Source: an uncultured Porphyromonas sp.
GTDB taxonomy: Bacteria; Bacteroidota; Bacteroidia; Bacteroidales; Porphyromonadaceae
NCBI GenBank assembly: GCA_900539155.1
Contig: UQBE01000001.1
Span: forward strand, 124,001 to 188,000
Reading direction: 5' to 3'
DNA length: 64,000 nt
A program made the translations under genes and the position numbers. Shown piece after piece: positions 41,990-53,628 of the stretch. The notes under the pieces were generated by a model, which had not been told where the DNA came from, did not search any database, and was given only the letters and a program-made list of their open reading frames with translations. Position 1 is the first letter of the stretch, and every line of letters starts with the position of its first letter.

Positions 41990-44482
41990 ATGAAACAGAT
42001 TCCCTGGCAGCGCATCTTGCTCATCTTTGGCTTCTTCCTCATCGTCGCCATTGGTTACTTTACTCCGGCACACTTTGAGGGGCGGATGCTCTTTCAAGCG
42101 GACGTAGCTGGCGTCTCGGGCAATGGTTCCGACGTACAGGCTAGCGACGAGACCTCTTACTGGACGAACTCGCTCTTTGGCGGTATGCCAATGTATCAGA
42201 TCAGTCCCTCTTATCCCTCGACCAAGCCGCTGCAATACTTGCAAGATGTGCTGACGCTCCGCAAGCCGCTGAGCATACTGGGCACCTATCCGTGGCTGAT
42301 CTTTGCGCTGCTTGTGGGCTTCTACATCTTTATGCGTTCGCTCAAGGTGGACCCACTGCCCTCCGTGCTAGGAGCGGTCATGTGGGCCTTGTCGAGCTAC
42401 TTCATCATCCTCATTCATGCGGGACACATCTGGAAGTTGACCGCACTCTGCTTCGTTCCTCCCACGATCGCTGGACTCATCTGGTGCTACCGTGGCGAGC
42501 GGCTCTGGGGGGGCGCGCTCTTTGCCTTCTTTATGGCGCTGCAGCTCTTGGCAAACCACGTCCAGATGACCTACTACTTTGCGCTCTTGATGGCTATCCT
42601 AGTCATCACCTTCTTGGTGCAGGCCATTAGAGAGCGGCAGGTTGTGGACTTCCTCAAGTCTACCGGCGTGCTCATCTTGGCTGGTCTCCTAGCCATTGCG
42701 GTCAATGGGACCAACCTCTACCACACCTACCAGTACGCTCAGGAGACGATGCGTGGCGGTAGTGAACTAACAATCGCACCGCCACATGCTCCCGAACAAA
42801 CGGGTGCTGAGGTCAATAGTAAGGGACTCTCCAAAGAGTACATCACGCAGTGGAGCTACGGCATCGGCGAGACCTGGACGCTCCTCGTACCAAATACTAA
42901 GGGCGGAGCAACCGATTACTTGTATAAGAAACACGCCGAGCAGCTCGCCAAGGCACCTTACCAGTTTCAGCAGTTTCTGGCACAGAGGAATGCTTACTGG
43001 GGTGACCAACCCTTTACCTCGGGACCTGTCTATGTAGGTGCTTTCGTCTGCATCCTCTTCATCATCGGCTGTGTCATCGTCAAGGGGCCGATCAAGTGGG
43101 GACTGCTCATCGCTACGATTCTCTCGATACTGCTCGCATGGGGCAAGAACTTCATGCCGCTGACCAACCTCTTCATCGACTGGATGCCTATGTACGACAA
43201 GTTCCGTGCGGTCTCCTCGATCCTGGTCATCGCCGAGCTAACGATCCCCACGCTAGCCGTGCTGGCGCTCGTGCAACTCATCAAGGAGCCACTACTCCTA
43301 CGCAACAAGAGCGTCTGGATAGCAGGCGGGGTGCCTGTGTTGCTGTTACTCCTCTTTGCTCTGCTGCCCGATCTCTTCTTCAGCTTCCTCTCTCAGCAGG
43401 AGAAGGGCATGTTTGCTGAGCTAGCCACACAAGATCCTCGCTACTTGATGCTACAAGATCAGCTAGAAACGATGCGTATGAGCATCTTCCGGGCGGACGT
43501 GTGGCGCAGCTTGCTCTTTATTGTGCTGAGTGCGGTGCCGCTATGGCTCTTTGCTAAGGGCTATCTCAAGGCGCAGTGGCTCTGCTGTATCCTCGTCGGG
43601 CTGACGCTCATAGACCTGTGGCAGGTGGACAAGCGTTACCTATCTGATGACGACTTCATCGCCTCGCGTCTCGTGCAGCAACAGGCGGCTCCTATGACGG
43701 AGGCGGATCGAGCAATACTTCAGGACAAGAGCCTGGGCTATCGCGTCTTCAACCAGACGGTCAATAGCTTTAACGATGCCACTACCTCTCGCTGGCATCA
43801 CAGCGTGGGCGGTTACCACGCTGCCAAGTTGCAACGCTATCAAGACCTAATCACCTATCAGCTCTCTACGGGCAATATGCAGGTTTACAACATGCTCAAT
43901 ACGAAGTACTTCATCAAGCCCAACCCAGAGACCCGAGCTCCGATGGCGGAGACTAATCTAGATGCCTTCGGAGCAGCGTGGTTTGTCGATAGTCTTCGCT
44001 GGGTCGCTAATGCCAATGAGGAGATGGAGGCACTCTCCACGGCAGACCTGCGTCACGTCGGTGTCGTCGACCTCCGCTTTGGCGAGGAACTACCGCAGCC
44101 TCTGATGCTACCCGACAGCACGGCTCAGCGTAGCATCACCGTCACCAAGTACACGCCACGACAGGTGGTCTACGACGTATCGACCGAGGTGCCTGGCGTA
44201 GCAATCCTCTCTGACATCTACTATCCGCACGGCTGGCACGCCACCATCGATGGCAAGGAGATACCGATAGCGCGAGCTAACTACGTGCTTCGTGCCGTCT
44301 CGCTGCCCGCTGGCAACTACCAGCTCGCACTTACCTTTGCGCCACGCTCCATAACCGTGACCGAGAGCATAGCTTTTACGGCTTTGGCCCTAATCCTCCT
44401 TGCACTCATCGGCTCTATCGTGTGGCGCATCAGACTATGGAGCAAAGAGAAGAAAGCCTCCACAGAATCACAAACGAACTAA
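41990..44482 (+). CDS. YfhO-family polytopic membrane protein
   Basis: An 830-residue membrane protein with a first span at about 9-26, a large external loop, and a dozen or so spans up to about residue 560, then an external C-terminal domain (about 590-790) with FNQTVNSFNDATTSRWHHSVGG and SDIYYPHGWHATIDGKEIPI, and a last span. This is the layout of YfhO proteins, which are thought to be lipid-linked sugar-dependent glycosyltransferases (GT-C-like). The ATG at 41990 gives MKQIPWQRILL; a longer frame overlaps the GT2 gene and is not used. Likely partner: the GT2 enzyme just upstream. Confidence 0.88.
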   Translation: MKQIPWQRILLIFGFFLIVAIGYFTPAHFEGRMLFQADVAGVSGNGSDVQASDETSYWTNSLFGGMPMYQISPSYPSTKPLQYLQDVLTLRKPLSILGTYPWLIFALLVGFYIFMRSLKVDPLPSVLGAVMWALSSYFIILIHAGHIWKLTALCFVPPTIAGLIWCYRGERLWGGALFAFFMALQLLANHVQMTYYFALLMAILVITFLVQAIRERQVVDFLKSTGVLILAGLLAIAVNGTNLYHTYQYAQETMRGGSELTIAPPHAPEQTGAEVNSKGLSKEYITQWSYGIGETWTLLVPNTKGGATDYLYKKHAEQLAKAPYQFQQFLAQRNAYWGDQPFTSGPVYVGAFVCILFIIGCVIVKGPIKWGLLIATILSILLAWGKNFMPLTNLFIDWMPMYDKFRAVSSILVIAELTIPTLAVLALVQLIKEPLLLRNKSVWIAGGVPVLLLLLFALLPDLFFSFLSQQEKGMFAELATQDPRYLMLQDQLETMRMSIFRADVWRSLLFIVLSAVPLWLFAKGYLKAQWLCCILVGLTLIDLWQVDKRYLSDDDFIASRLVQQQAAPMTEADRAILQDKSLGYRVFNQTVNSFNDATTSRWHHSVGGYHAAKLQRYQDLITYQLSTGNMQVYNMLNTKYFIKPNPETRAPMAETNLDAFGAAWFVDSLRWVANANEEMEALSTADLRHVGVVDLRFGEELPQPLMLPDSTAQRSITVTKYTPRQVVYDVSTEVPGVAILSDIYYPHGWHATIDGKEIPIARANYVLRAVSLPAGNYQLALTFAPRSITVTESIAFTALALILLALIGSIVWRIRLWSKEKKASTESQTN

Positions 44483-44506
44483 TTACCTTTACATATAGAT
44501 CCAACT

Positions 44507-46195
44507 ATGACTTATCGAAACTTACTAAAGATCACCACCGCTCTACTACTAGCGGTCTTGGTCTCTTCGTGTGCTTGCAGGCTCAAGCCTCTCAATGGCT
44601 CTGCAGCTCAGGTAGACCCCAACCCCCTGACACTGGTGGGTACGCAGATCCCTGGGCAGGTCCGCCTGACGCTACCTGCTAAGTGGTGCCACAAGCGTGC
44701 TATCGTCAACATCACCCCCCAGCTGCGCTACGCTGGTACTAGCGTGACCGGTCAGACTGTCACCATACAGGGCGAGAACGTCCGTGACAACTACCAGACT
44801 ATCTCTTACGAGCGTGGTGGTAGCGTCATCGTACCTTTTGCTTTTGAGTACAAGCCTGGTATGGAGCAGAGCGACCTTTACCTCACCTTTACCGCTACGG
44901 TCAAGGGCAAACAGGTCAACCTCCCCGCTATCAAGGTGGCTCGTGGTACCATCATGACTGCTGGTCTAGCTAGCATTAGCGATGTCACGCCAGCTCTGGC
45001 TCGTGACGCTTTCCAGAGAGTCATCAAGGAGCAGTACACCGCCGACCTCAAGTTCCTCATCAACCGTGCTGAGGTACGTGCTGCTGAGCTCAACAAGCGT
45101 GAGGTCAAGGACTGGCAAGATGTCGTCGACAACGCTTATCAGGTACCCAACCAGGAGGTAGACATCGAGATCCAGGCCTACGCCTCTCCCGATGGTGCTC
45201 AGGACCTTAACGAGCGTCTCTCGGCAGAGCGTGAGCGCAACACCTCTCGTGTCGTAGCGCGTCAGCTGGGCAATAAGAAGATTGAGGTCAACGCACACTA
45301 CACCGCTGAGGACTGGGACGGCTTCCAGAAGCTTCTTGAGGCGAGCAACATACAGGACAAGGAGCTAGTCCTACGCGTCCTCTCTATGTATCCCGACCCC
45401 GAGGATCGCGAGCGTGAGATACGCAACCTCTCGCACGTCTTCACACAGCTTGCTGACGAGATTCTCCCCGAGCTACGCCGCTCACGTCTCAATGCGAACG
45501 TCCGCATCATTGGCAAGAGCGATGACGAGCTCAAGATGTTTATGGCACAGCGCCCAGGACGCCTCACCATCGAGGAGATCCTCTACACCGCTACGCTCTA
45601 TGACAATGCCAGGGAGCAGATGAACGCTTACCAGCAGGCTACGCAGCTCTATCCCAACGACTACCGTGCGTACAACAACATCGGTACGCTCTACCTCGCT
45701 CAGGGCAACTACGAGCAGGCTGCAAACTACTTCGCAAAGGCTCAGAAGATCCAGCCCAACGCTGCTTCTAATATGAACGAAGCACTCCTCGCTCTCGACC
45801 GTGGCGACCTAGCAGCAGCTCAGCGCCTCATGGGTAGTGCCGTAGAGGTCCCCGAGGCTGGTCAGGGCATCGGACTCCTCCAGATGCACGAGGGCAAGTA
45901 TGCCGACGCTATCCGCTCCTTTGGCAATACGCCATCGAACACGCTAGCCATCGCTCAGATTATGCAGGGGCAGTACGCAGATGCTACGCGCACCCTCGCT
46001 GCTGTCGCACAGCCCAATGGCGAGACCGCTTACCTCAAGGCAGTCGTCGCAGCTCGTACCAACGATCTGCAAGGACTCATCAGCAACCTTCGCTCAGCTA
46101 TCGCACAGGATAGCAGCTACGCACTACGTGCACGGCGTGACCTCGAGTTTGCAGCCTTCAGCCAGACACCTGAGTTCGTCGCTCTGGTCAAGTAA
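44507..46195 (+). CDS. Outer-membrane lipoprotein with OmpA-like and TPR parts
   Basis: A 562-residue protein with a lipoprotein signal (lipobox VSSC, Cys22). After a beta-rich region (about 35-165) comes an OmpA-like stretch, DIEIQAYASPDGAQDLNERLSAERERN (about 222-250), fitting peptidoglycan binding, and then tetratricopeptide repeats (about 370-550) such as YRAYNNIGTLYLAQGNYEQAANYF. It resembles TPR-OmpA proteins of Porphyromonas and probably links the outer membrane to the wall. It lies 24 bases after the YfhO gene and ends before a clear terminator. Confidence 0.85.
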   Translation: MTYRNLLKITTALLLAVLVSSCACRLKPLNGSAAQVDPNPLTLVGTQIPGQVRLTLPAKWCHKRAIVNITPQLRYAGTSVTGQTVTIQGENVRDNYQTISYERGGSVIVPFAFEYKPGMEQSDLYLTFTATVKGKQVNLPAIKVARGTIMTAGLASISDVTPALARDAFQRVIKEQYTADLKFLINRAEVRAAELNKREVKDWQDVVDNAYQVPNQEVDIEIQAYASPDGAQDLNERLSAERERNTSRVVARQLGNKKIEVNAHYTAEDWDGFQKLLEASNIQDKELVLRVLSMYPDPEDREREIRNLSHVFTQLADEILPELRRSRLNANVRIIGKSDDELKMFMAQRPGRLTIEEILYTATLYDNAREQMNAYQQATQLYPNDYRAYNNIGTLYLAQGNYEQAANYFAKAQKIQPNAASNMNEALLALDRGDLAAAQRLMGSAVEVPEAGQGIGLLQMHEGKYADAIRSFGNTPSNTLAIAQIMQGQYADATRTLAAVAQPNGETAYLKAVVAARTNDLQGLISNLRSAIAQDSSYALRARRDLEFAAFSQTPEFVALVK

Positions 46196-46234
46196 CCCAA
46201 CAGCTGTGACGTAACAGAGCGTCACCCTCAACAG

Positions 46235-46275
46235 ACGAGAGGAGCTACCCGCCTAGACGGATAGCTCCTCTCTCG
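46235..46275 (+). terminator. Terminator hairpin of the cysS run
   Basis: Stem GAGAGGAGCTA / TAGCTCCTCTC, 40 bases past the lipoprotein stop, loop 14 bases. Weak T-tract. Confidence 0.7.
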
Positions 46276-46361
46276 TTGTGCGTAGCGCTTTTCAAGCAGC
46301 CCATTGCTCCTCATTCTGTGGAGTTGTGCCCAGACAATGCTCTAAAGAGCTACAAAAGTCG

Positions 46362-46369
46362 TAGCTTTG
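46362..46369 (+). promoter_or_regulatory. maeB: Putative -7 box (TAGCTTTG) for maeB
   Basis: TAGCTTTG, 75 bases ahead of the maeB start. It matches TAnnTTTG; the -33 part is unclear. Confidence 0.5.
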
Positions 46370-46443
46370 CAGTCAGTTACCATCGAGGAGTGACCCTCCC
46401 CTGTGGAACGAAAGATACGTAACTAAGAATACAAGATAGTACT

Positions 46444-48720
<2,277 letters not shown>

Positions 48721-48741
48721 TCCGTCGCGCCATACGACAAT

Positions 48742-48776
48742 AAGAGGGAGATTCACCACTGGTGGGTCTCCCTCTT
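48742..48776 (+). terminator. maeB: Terminator hairpin of maeB
   Basis: Stem AAGAGGGAGA / TCTCCCTCTT with inner CCAC/GTGG pairing, 22 bases past the maeB stop. Confidence 0.75.
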
Positions 48777-48836
48777 CAGTTTCCTACGTGAGAAACTCCA
48801 GTTTCCTACGGATGAAACTCCAGTGCCGTACGGGTG
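48777..48836. repeat. Short array of 22-bp GAAACTCCAGTTTC units
   Basis: Units start at 48792 and 48814, exactly 22 bp apart, after a partial unit ending at 48791. The core is GAAACTCCAGTTTC, joined by CTACGGAT; the last unit has decayed to GAAACTCCAGTGCC. It is the same family as the array at 16388-16537. Confidence 0.8.
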
Positions 48837-48860
48837 GCTCAGAGGAGCTGCTGGAGCAGG

Positions 48861-48948
48861 GCTGATGCATTATAATTGCTCTGGCGGGAGCTACGCATAG
48901 CGACAAGCGGAGACTGTTGACTCTTGCAACAGTCTCATAATGTGTCAC
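48861..48948. mobile_element. Shortened TIR element with stem-loop
   Basis: It starts GCTGATGCATTATAAT and ends CATAATGTGTCA. The interior GAGCTACGCATAGCGAC is shared with the other copies, and a 27-bp stem-loop (GAGACTGTTG / CAACAGTCTC) lies at 48910-48936. It is shorter than the family norm. Confidence 0.65.
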
Positions 48949-48997
48949 CCCCGCCCTCTAATTTCTAACCTCTAATTAACGGGAAGTTCGTCCGATT

Positions 48998-49232
48998 CCC
49001 TCCTTTCTCGAATATCCACGTGGGAAATCTCAAATCTCCACGTGGATATTTTTTATTTTCCACGTGGGCGTGATTCATTTCCTCCGAAGTTTCATTTGAT
49101 TCCTCCGAAGAATTTTTTCTTCCCCACGTGGAAAATAAAAATTCTCCACCTGGATATTTCGAAATATCCACGTGGAAATCCGTTTTCCTTGACACAGCAC
49201 CGTGTCGATTGTAGTCGGCTATAAATTATTGT
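48998..49232 (-). repeat. CCACGTGG element, copy D
   Basis: Reverse-orientation copy. Five octamers are intact and one reads CCACCTGG. Its CAATAATTTATAG end abuts a 27-bp stem-loop directly, as in copy E. Confidence 0.85.
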
Positions 49233-49259
49233 GAGACTGTTGACTTTTACAACAGTCTC
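49233..49259. repeat. 27-bp stem-loop abutting CCACGTGG element D
   Basis: Arms GAGACTGTTG and CAACAGTCTC, loop ACTTTTA. It immediately follows the end of copy D, replacing the GCGA seen there in copies A to C. Confidence 0.85.
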
Positions 49260-49264
49260 AAAAA

Positions 49265-49314
49265 GAGACTGCTACACTGCGGTGATGGAGTCCATCGCAA
49301 TGTAGCAGCCTCTT
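49265..49314 (-). terminator. Terminator hairpin of C10 protease
   Basis: Long stem: AGAGACTGCTACA.TGCG against CGCA..TGTAGCAGCCTCT, with GATGGA/TCCATC at the tip, 17 bases past the protease stop and followed on the minus strand by TTTTT. Confidence 0.8.
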
Positions 49315-49330
49315 AGTAGCTATTTATCGT

Positions 49331-52300
49331 CTATTGCTTGACGACTAAACGCTTTTGCCACCCCTCACCTACGAGGAGGTAGACACCATCGCTCAGAGCG
49401 GTTAGGTCAATTCGCAGAGTCCCTTGTTGGTCTGTCTGACCCGTGTACAGTTGCTTGCCATCCATACTATAGAGCGAGACCTGGCTAGCGGGTTGCAAGC
49501 CCTCGATTAGGACAAACGTCTGTGCAGGATTCGGATAGATACGGACGGCGTGCCCACCGATTGTCTCCACACTCGTATGGTCAACGAAGGTCGCCTGCAC
49601 TTCGGTAGTCTCCTTGACGGTGAACTTCTTAGAGCTTAGGATATCTTCGCCATTGGCTGTCAGAGCGGTCAGCTCGCACTGTGCATTTTTGCCCGTAGCC
49701 TGGACCGTCAGAGTCGTACCGTACGGCACTGCCTCGAGGTCCACAGGCTCCACGATGGAAATTGTCCCATGTTCATTGTATGTAAGTGTCACTGCGTAAG
49801 TCTTCTTCGTAAAGGTCGCCTTGATTAAAACATCTGCCGTGCCGACGGTACACTCGAAGGTCGTCTGACCCGTATAGGGAGTGAACTCTATCTCTTCCTT
49901 GCCAATGAGCCACTTGTCTATCTGGTACCCCTCAGCAGGCTGAGCTGTGATGACGATCTTGTCGCCTTCATGAGCTAGGCTTCCAGAGGTAAAGGGCTCC
50001 CCATTTCTAGTAGCTGTGAGCTTGTTTTCGCCTTCGTCTTCCGTCGAGAATGTCACGGTATAGCTCTTCTTCGCAAAGGTTGCCTTGATTAAAACATCTG
50101 CCGTGCCGACGGTACACTCGAAGGTCGTCTGACCCGTATAGGGAGTGAACTCTATCTCTTCCTTGCCGATGAGCCACTTGTCTATCTGGTACCCCTTAGC
50201 CGGCTGAGCTGTGATGACGATCTCGTCGCCTTCATAAGCGGGGCTTCCCGAGGTAAAGGGCTCCCCATTTCTAGTAGCTGTGAGCTTGCCTTCGCCTTCT
50301 GGCGTGAATGTCACGGTATAGCTCTTCTTCGTAAAGGTTGCCTTGATCTCGGTGTTTTCCCTGACGTTCAGCTTCTTTGTAGAGAGGATGTCTTCGCCGT
50401 TGGCCGTTAGAGCAGTCAGCTCGTAACCCCTCTTGGGGCTGTCTGTGATGGTCAGTTCAGTGCCTTCCAGCACGGCATTAAGGTCGTCTGCGCCAGTGGC
50501 TGAGATGGTACCGTTGTCGCCCTGAGTCAGCGTTACGGCAAAGGTCTTTGTTGGATCCTCGCCATCGTAGCGGTATAGTTTCAGCTCTCGGTTTTCCACT
50601 GTTGCCAAACCTACTCCCCAATTCTTAGCCCTAGCTATGGCGACATCGCTTTTCAGACACACATTGCCGTCTGACCCCAAAGAACCGTCTGAGTAGACAA
50701 TGAAGGTGCCACTCTCCAGCCCTGTGCGATCAGGCAAGCTGTTGACTAGTTGTAGCATTGACTTCCCTTTGATCTCGTTGGCAGGGCAGAAAAGAAATCT
50801 TAAAGAGCTGCACTGGGAAACATCTATATCAGTCAATAGCTGCGTAGAACAATCCAATACTGTGATATCTCCACGCAGAGTCACCTGCTGACTGGTGAGT
50901 GTGTAGTTTACATAATCTTCTGGTCTAGGAGTGCCCTCTGCTCCCTCGATAGAGACATCTCCATCTGTAAGGTAAGCAAGCCTGATGGTCTCTCCGACTG
51001 ATTTCGCCGTGGTCATCGTGATGACGCCATTGCCAACGATGTGGTCTTTCGTACAGGTGACTGCGAGTGAGCCCTGCTCGAGCATAGGGATGCGACTAAC
51101 TATATATCCCTCATTATTTACCTCAACAAATGTCGCTGTGAGCGTAATCTTATCGCCTTCCTTAGCATTGACCTTCTGAAGCTCGCTATTTAGATTAGGT
51201 GTAAAGGATACTTCCTCTCCCGCTGGGATGGAAGTTGTTTGTGTCCACTCTGAGGAAGCCTTGTTGTCGTCCTTGCTGAGCTCCCAACGATAGAAGATGC
51301 GACCTTGCAAAGAAGCCGTTGTCGTCCCAACATTGCGTATGCGCATCTGCGAGAGGGCTCCAGTCGATAGGTTGGCCGTGACGGGCTGATCCGATGAGAG
51401 GACGTAAGCCGTGCGTACATCGGTCGCTGGCTGGATGGACACCGTATTAGACCAAATGGAGGTGAAGCGCTCTCCCTCGAAATAGCCCACCAGTAGCTCT
51501 ACATCTCCTGAACCATAAGGGAAGCGCTCTATGTCAAAGGTCACACGTTCCTGACCTCCAGCCTCAATGGCTGGAAGGAGATTGAGGATCGGTTGAAACT
51601 GATTTTCGCCCGCCTTTCTTGCAAAGAGGTATAACTGATCAAAGTACTCGACGCGTCCTCTATTTCGCAGCTGGAGGGAGACTTGGCTCTTCTCATAGCC
51701 TACGATATTGCTCTGAGCAGATCCAGCGACGAGCTCTAGCTTAGGTTGATTAGCACTAGCATCTTCAGTAGCTGTATAGGAGCCATCGCCCTCTCGTGAG
51801 ATGGTAAAGGTGCGACGATACTGATCCTTAGCACGCTCATGCTGTCCACACGGTCTCCACGAAGCAGTACCGGCTGCGTCTTTAGCTCGATAGGCGAGGA
51901 AGAAGTCCCACGTTCCCTCGCTTATATAGCCACTGAGTTGGAGCTTTTGAGATTTAATAGTGTAAGATTGATAGAGGCTCTCTATATGAGCGTTGCGTGC
52001 GTACTGATCTAGGTAAGTCGTATCGGTAGAGCCTAGGCGTGTGACACCATAGGTAATGAGGTCATCGTATGGGGTCGCATCGTCTACGAGAGCTACTTCG
52101 TAGTCTGCAGTGGCGTCTAGTGTGCCTTTGTCAAAGAGCATACTGAAGCGCCAAGTGGTGACTACGGAAGACTCCCTTCGCTGAGAGGTCCCTGTACCAT
52201 CAGGCATAATCCCGATGACCGCTCCCTGCCCTAGGCTATAGCCACCACCGGCACCACCACCGATGCCTAGGTCAGAAGGGACCAGGTAGTTGAGGTTGAA

Positions 52301-53392
52301 GTAGCCATCGCTCATACCACCCCAGCCCCAGTTGATGTGAAATAGTCCATTCGCATCATACCCATCACAGACAAATGCGTGACCACCACGACCATAGCCA
52401 CTATAGACAATAGGGCGAGCGGCAATCAACTCATTACGTAGTAGCTGCTCCCAGGTAGCCTGCGTATAGTTCGCACGACTCTTGTAGCTCACGCGCTTGT
52501 CGTAGCGAAAGTGCTCGCGTAAAGCATTAGCTACGAGTTGCGTATAGGTACCACTGCCACGAGGTGCGTACATCATCTCCACAGCAACGCCCGCATGGTA
52601 AGCAAGCGTCGAGAGCGCTTTGGTCTCATCTTCGGTGGCTTGCGATGGATCGTCATACCGCTCTGGCATATTCGCCCAGTCATACGTAGTAGCCCCGTAG
52701 TCTACACTATGCTGACGACGACTTTCTTTTTCCGTATAGGAGAAGGTTCCCTCACCTTGTTTGGGCCACTGATAGTAGCGCATCACCTGCGTATAGGCTG
52801 TTGCAACGCAACCTACGGGTGTATGCTCACCATCTACGACGGGTGTCTGATTATCCCACGGAGCACTCTGATTCCACTGTATGTCTCCCAGTAGAGGAGC
52901 AATCTGTGTCGGCTCGGAGGCTCTGGGGCGTGTCGGCTGTAATGCCTGATGGTAGCTGATACTAGAAGCTAGTTCATCGATACGCTCTTGGCATGCCTTG
53001 AGAAAAGCAGCTAGTTGCTCGGGCATATCCTCTACGACGAATCGCCCCATAGTGGCGTATCCTATATAAGGGGTCAGCTCGTCATCGCCAGCGATGATGA
53101 CGAAGCCCTCATTGCTCCCTCTATTGTATATGTAGTAGTAGCGAGCCTCCTCGCCAGTGAGCGAGCGTAGCTGCAAGCCACTAGCCTCTCGTACGGGTGC
53201 TGAGACGAGCTGTAGCCCCTGCTGTGATATGGGGCGAGACATGGTGGTGCGAGTCGACTGGAGGAAAAACTGCTCGGCGAGGTGTCGAGCCTGACGCTCA
53301 CTTAGGGGGCGTGCGAATAGAGTGCCTACGCTACAAAGCAGTAAGAGGGTGAGGACGAGCAATTGTCGCCATCGGGTCAAGAGACGAGTCAT
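49331..53392 (-). CDS. T9SS-secreted C10-family (streptopain/PrtT-like) cysteine protease
   Basis: A 1353-residue secreted protease. After a signal peptide (1-28) comes a propeptide (about 30-160) and the peptidase domain, with nucleophile Cys195 (TPVGCVATAYTQVMRYYQWP), His338 (GRGGHAFVCDGYD) and FHINWGWGGM. A long beta-rich middle (about 400-950) leads to four B-repeat-like domains in the order A-B-B-A' (about 955-1270). The end (about 1280-1353, VRIYPNPAQTFVLIEG to GWQKRLVVKQ) is a type A T9SS sorting domain, so the protein should cross the outer membrane and be anchored or released. P. gingivalis PrtT is the closest named relative. Promoter box TAAATTTG at 53426-53433. Confidence 0.93.
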   Translation of the reverse strand: MTRLLTRWRQLLVLTLLLLCSVGTLFARPLSERQARHLAEQFFLQSTRTTMSRPISQQGLQLVSAPVREASGLQLRSLTGEEARYYYIYNRGSNEGFVIIAGDDELTPYIGYATMGRFVVEDMPEQLAAFLKACQERIDELASSISYHQALQPTRPRASEPTQIAPLLGDIQWNQSAPWDNQTPVVDGEHTPVGCVATAYTQVMRYYQWPKQGEGTFSYTEKESRRQHSVDYGATTYDWANMPERYDDPSQATEDETKALSTLAYHAGVAVEMMYAPRGSGTYTQLVANALREHFRYDKRVSYKSRANYTQATWEQLLRNELIAARPIVYSGYGRGGHAFVCDGYDANGLFHINWGWGGMSDGYFNLNYLVPSDLGIGGGAGGGYSLGQGAVIGIMPDGTGTSQRRESSVVTTWRFSMLFDKGTLDATADYEVALVDDATPYDDLITYGVTRLGSTDTTYLDQYARNAHIESLYQSYTIKSQKLQLSGYISEGTWDFFLAYRAKDAAGTASWRPCGQHERAKDQYRRTFTISREGDGSYTATEDASANQPKLELVAGSAQSNIVGYEKSQVSLQLRNRGRVEYFDQLYLFARKAGENQFQPILNLLPAIEAGGQERVTFDIERFPYGSGDVELLVGYFEGERFTSIWSNTVSIQPATDVRTAYVLSSDQPVTANLSTGALSQMRIRNVGTTTASLQGRIFYRWELSKDDNKASSEWTQTTSIPAGEEVSFTPNLNSELQKVNAKEGDKITLTATFVEVNNEGYIVSRIPMLEQGSLAVTCTKDHIVGNGVITMTTAKSVGETIRLAYLTDGDVSIEGAEGTPRPEDYVNYTLTSQQVTLRGDITVLDCSTQLLTDIDVSQCSSLRFLFCPANEIKGKSMLQLVNSLPDRTGLESGTFIVYSDGSLGSDGNVCLKSDVAIARAKNWGVGLATVENRELKLYRYDGEDPTKTFAVTLTQGDNGTISATGADDLNAVLEGTELTITDSPKRGYELTALTANGEDILSTKKLNVRENTEIKATFTKKSYTVTFTPEGEGKLTATRNGEPFTSGSPAYEGDEIVITAQPAKGYQIDKWLIGKEEIEFTPYTGQTTFECTVGTADVLIKATFAKKSYTVTFSTEDEGENKLTATRNGEPFTSGSLAHEGDKIVITAQPAEGYQIDKWLIGKEEIEFTPYTGQTTFECTVGTADVLIKATFTKKTYAVTLTYNEHGTISIVEPVDLEAVPYGTTLTVQATGKNAQCELTALTANGEDILSSKKFTVKETTEVQATFVDHTSVETIGGHAVRIYPNPAQTFVLIEGLQPASQVSLYSMDGKQLYTGQTDQQGTLRIDLTALSDGVYLLVGEGWQKRLVVKQ
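49801..50320 (-). repeat. Tandem near-identical duplication inside the C10 protease gene
   Basis: About 260 bp at 49801-50060 is repeated at 50063-50320 with only scattered differences, encoding two 85-87-residue domains that share KLTATRNGEPFTSGS and KGYQIDKWLIGKEEIEFTPY-like sequence. Nucleotide identity, not just protein identity, is high, implying recent duplication or gene conversion. Confidence 0.9.
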
Positions 53393-53425
53393 AAGTCTTG
53401 TACAGGTTTAAGAAATATTTCGATG

Positions 53426-53433
53426 CAAATTTA
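53426..53433 (-). promoter_or_regulatory. Putative -7 box (TAAATTTG) for C10 protease
   Basis: Minus-strand TAAATTTG 34 bases before the protease start, matching TAnnTTTG. Confidence 0.55.
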
Positions 53434-53525
53434 CGACTTTAAGTAGGTACGAGCCAAGACTTTCTGCTGGTACTCCCTTCTCAAGAAAACTTCATTTTCT
53501 AAAAGAGTGGGGGAGGATGACAAAG

Positions 53526-53568
53526 AGAGGAGACTTAACCGCATTTAATTAGCGATTAAGTCTCCTCT
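53526..53568 (-). terminator. Terminator hairpin of YggS gene
   Basis: Arms AGAGGAGACTTAA and TTAAGTCTCCTCT pair perfectly, 60 bases past the YggS stop. Confidence 0.7.
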
Positions 53569-53628
53569 GCGTGGGGATTGTGTCTGACTTCCGTCAGGGG
53601 GCGATGAGTGAGTGTGTGTGGGGCTGGG

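Larger units (their letters stand above)
48721..49330. other. Gene-free stretch between maeB and C10 protease
   Basis: Contents in order: maeB terminator, short GAAACTCCAG array (48777-48836), TIR element with stem-loop (48861-48948), TTAGAR tract, CCACGTGG element copy D (48998-49232), 27-bp stem-loop (49233-49259) and the protease terminator (49265-49314). Confidence 0.85.
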
